Assembly: GCA_030640765.1 (NCBI GenBank)
Contig: DAOWIT010000041.1
Coordinates: forward strand, 1 to 7,452
Reading direction: 5' to 3'
DNA length: 7,452 nt
Source: Candidatus Latescibacterota bacterium
Lineage (GTDB): Bacteria > Latescibacterota > MVCY01
The translations under genes were made by a program, and so were the position numbers. Shown piece after piece: positions 6,770-7,452 of the stretch; positions within the stretch are counted from its first letter, which is position 1; every line of letters begins with the position of its first letter. Below the pieces are notes generated by a model. It searched no databases and was not told the origin of the DNA. It was given only the letters and a program-made list of their open reading frames with translations.

Positions 6770-7247
6770 AAGATTTCTGGCACTTAAGCTTTTTGCCATA
6801 GTGAAGGCTGCACCAGAGTTGTTCGAATCCTGCAGACTCATACATTCTTCTGGCAGGAACGTTATCCTGCGAGGTGACCAACAACGCTATTTCCATTCCT
6901 TCTTTCTTTAGTTCTTCTAAGACCTTGTAGTGCAGGGTCTTTCCTATACCCCTTCCCCGCCAGTTAGGATGGACAGCATTGTTAAGCACATCTCCGATTT
7001 TCCTCTCATTATCGAGTGAGTAACTGGCATAACCCACTATTTTGCTATTTTCCTCTGCCACAAGGACCCAGTTGGGATGTTTGTCTATGAATTCTTTAAC
7101 TAACTGACTCTTGCATTCCCACCAGTCTTTTTCTCTCTTCCCGAATTTTTTCTCAACAGCCTGGTCAAAAGAGGAATTGTCCCAGACCTCTTTCGTCATC
7201 TGGAGAATAGCCTCCAGATCCTTTTTCTTAAACTTCCTGATAACCAT
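6768..7247 (-). CDS. GNAT-family N-acetyltransferase
   Basis: This 159-residue protein (from ATG 7247) is a single GNAT domain. It begins MVIRKFKKKDLEAI, the usual first strand and helix. Motif A is at about residues 85-105: a V-x-N-x-W strand followed by the acetyl-CoA pyrophosphate loop RGRGIG (97-102) and K-T-L. Motif B is N129-V-P-A-R-R-M-Y-E-S-A-G-F, ending near residue 141. Such enzymes move acetyl from acetyl-CoA to an amine; the substrate cannot be told, though protein or small-molecule amines are both possible. An in-frame ATG at 7265 would add six residues (MGGGKI), but the run of nine G between the two codons is well placed to act as the Shine-Dalgarno site for 7247, and nothing similar precedes 7265. 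It is apparently the first gene of the operon, ending inside the helicase ribosome-binding site. Confidence 0.9.
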   Translation of the reverse strand: MVIRKFKKKDLEAILQMTKEVWDNSSFDQAVEKKFGKREKDWWECKSQLVKEFIDKHPNWVLVAEENSKIVGYASYSLDNERKIGDVLNNAVHPNWRGRGIGKTLHYKVLEELKKEGMEIALLVTSQDNVPARRMYESAGFEQLWCSLHYGKKLKCQKS

Positions 7248-7254
7248 TATCTTG

Positions 7255-7263
7255 CCCCCCCCC
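7255..7263 (-). promoter_or_regulatory. Nine-G tract, probable ribosome-binding site of the GNAT gene
   Basis: Nine consecutive G on the minus strand end 7 nt before ATG 7247, a suitable distance for a G-rich Shine-Dalgarno element. The tract also follows directly on an alternative ATG at 7265, so its length would set that frame if 7265 were used. Confidence 0.45.
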
Positions 7264-7383
7264 ATGTTTCTATAAACTGTAGGGGTTTCTTAGGTGGATA
7301 AGTTGCCTCGAGTTCAACAGCCACCTCGGCCGGGATTTTAAATCTGCGCTGCCTTTAGATTCTACTAAGTGTTTTCTCTGCCT

Positions 7384-7410
7384 CTTATATTTTTTGTATA
7401 TAATTGTAAA
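7384..7410 (-). promoter_or_regulatory. Candidate sigma-70 type promoter for the GNAT-helicase operon
   Basis: The minus strand has TTTACA (7405-7410) and TATAAG (7384-7389) with a 15-nt spacer, in an AT-rich stretch about 135 nt upstream of the GNAT start. The spacer is shorter than the ideal 17 nt and AT-rich DNA gives such matches by chance, so this is only a candidate. The rest of 7266-7452 shows no gene, terminator or riboswitch that I can recognise. Confidence 0.25.
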
Positions 7411-7452
7411 ATTATCTTTTATCTTACCATAATTCTTCCAGACAACTTCGAA

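Noticed and set aside
6757..6783. GTG 6783 as helicase start (979 residues)
   Set aside because: No ribosome-binding site precedes it, it overlaps the GNAT gene, and the added nine residues lie before the conserved Q-motif region; ATG 6756 has a well-spaced GAGGA.

Overview
The window is a bacterial chromosomal segment in which every gene I can support lies on the minus strand. Read in transcription order, from high to low coordinates, it holds: (1) a small GNAT-family N-acetyltransferase (about 6768-7247); (2) a 970-residue UvrD/PcrA-type superfamily 1 helicase with a C-terminal iron-sulfur PD-(D/E)XK nuclease domain (3844-6756); (3) an interrupted stretch with a palindromic repeat, a doubtful repeat-fused small ORF and a GIY-YIG nuclease gene (3199-3842); (4) a YhaO/SbcD-like metallophosphoesterase (2056-3195); (5) a YhaN/SbcC-like coiled-coil ATPase with a membrane hairpin, cut by the left window edge (1-2066). 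No rRNA, tRNA or CRISPR array was seen.

The organism cannot be named from this window. It is a bacterium of intermediate GC with clear GAGG-type Shine-Dalgarno sites. The YhaO/YhaN pair is best known from Firmicutes. The combination of a small GIY-YIG nuclease with a dispersed 'CHSDRREESV/SFRAQREI'-type palindromic repeat is familiar from many uncultivated environmental lineages. A free-living environmental bacterium, possibly from a metagenome, is the cautious reading.

Functionally the window is a DNA-end-processing locus. The helicase-nuclease is a single-chain relative of AddAB/AdnAB-type enzymes. The YhaO/YhaN pair is a Mre11-Rad50-like nuclease/ATPase whose coiled coil carries a transmembrane hairpin, so the complex may be tethered to the membrane. 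The GNAT gene is tightly coupled to the helicase, with an 11-nt gap and its stop codon inside the helicase ribosome-binding site. yhaO and yhaN overlap by 11 nt. The two couples are separated by about 650 nt that look invaded. Two near-identical direct copies of a repeat bracket a comparatively AT-rich GIY-YIG gene, one of them a full inverted repeat. The copy next to yhaO reaches almost to its start codon and leaves no visible Shine-Dalgarno site. This GIY-YIG/palindrome unit inside a repair operon, and the membrane-anchored Rad50-like protein, are the points most worth following up.
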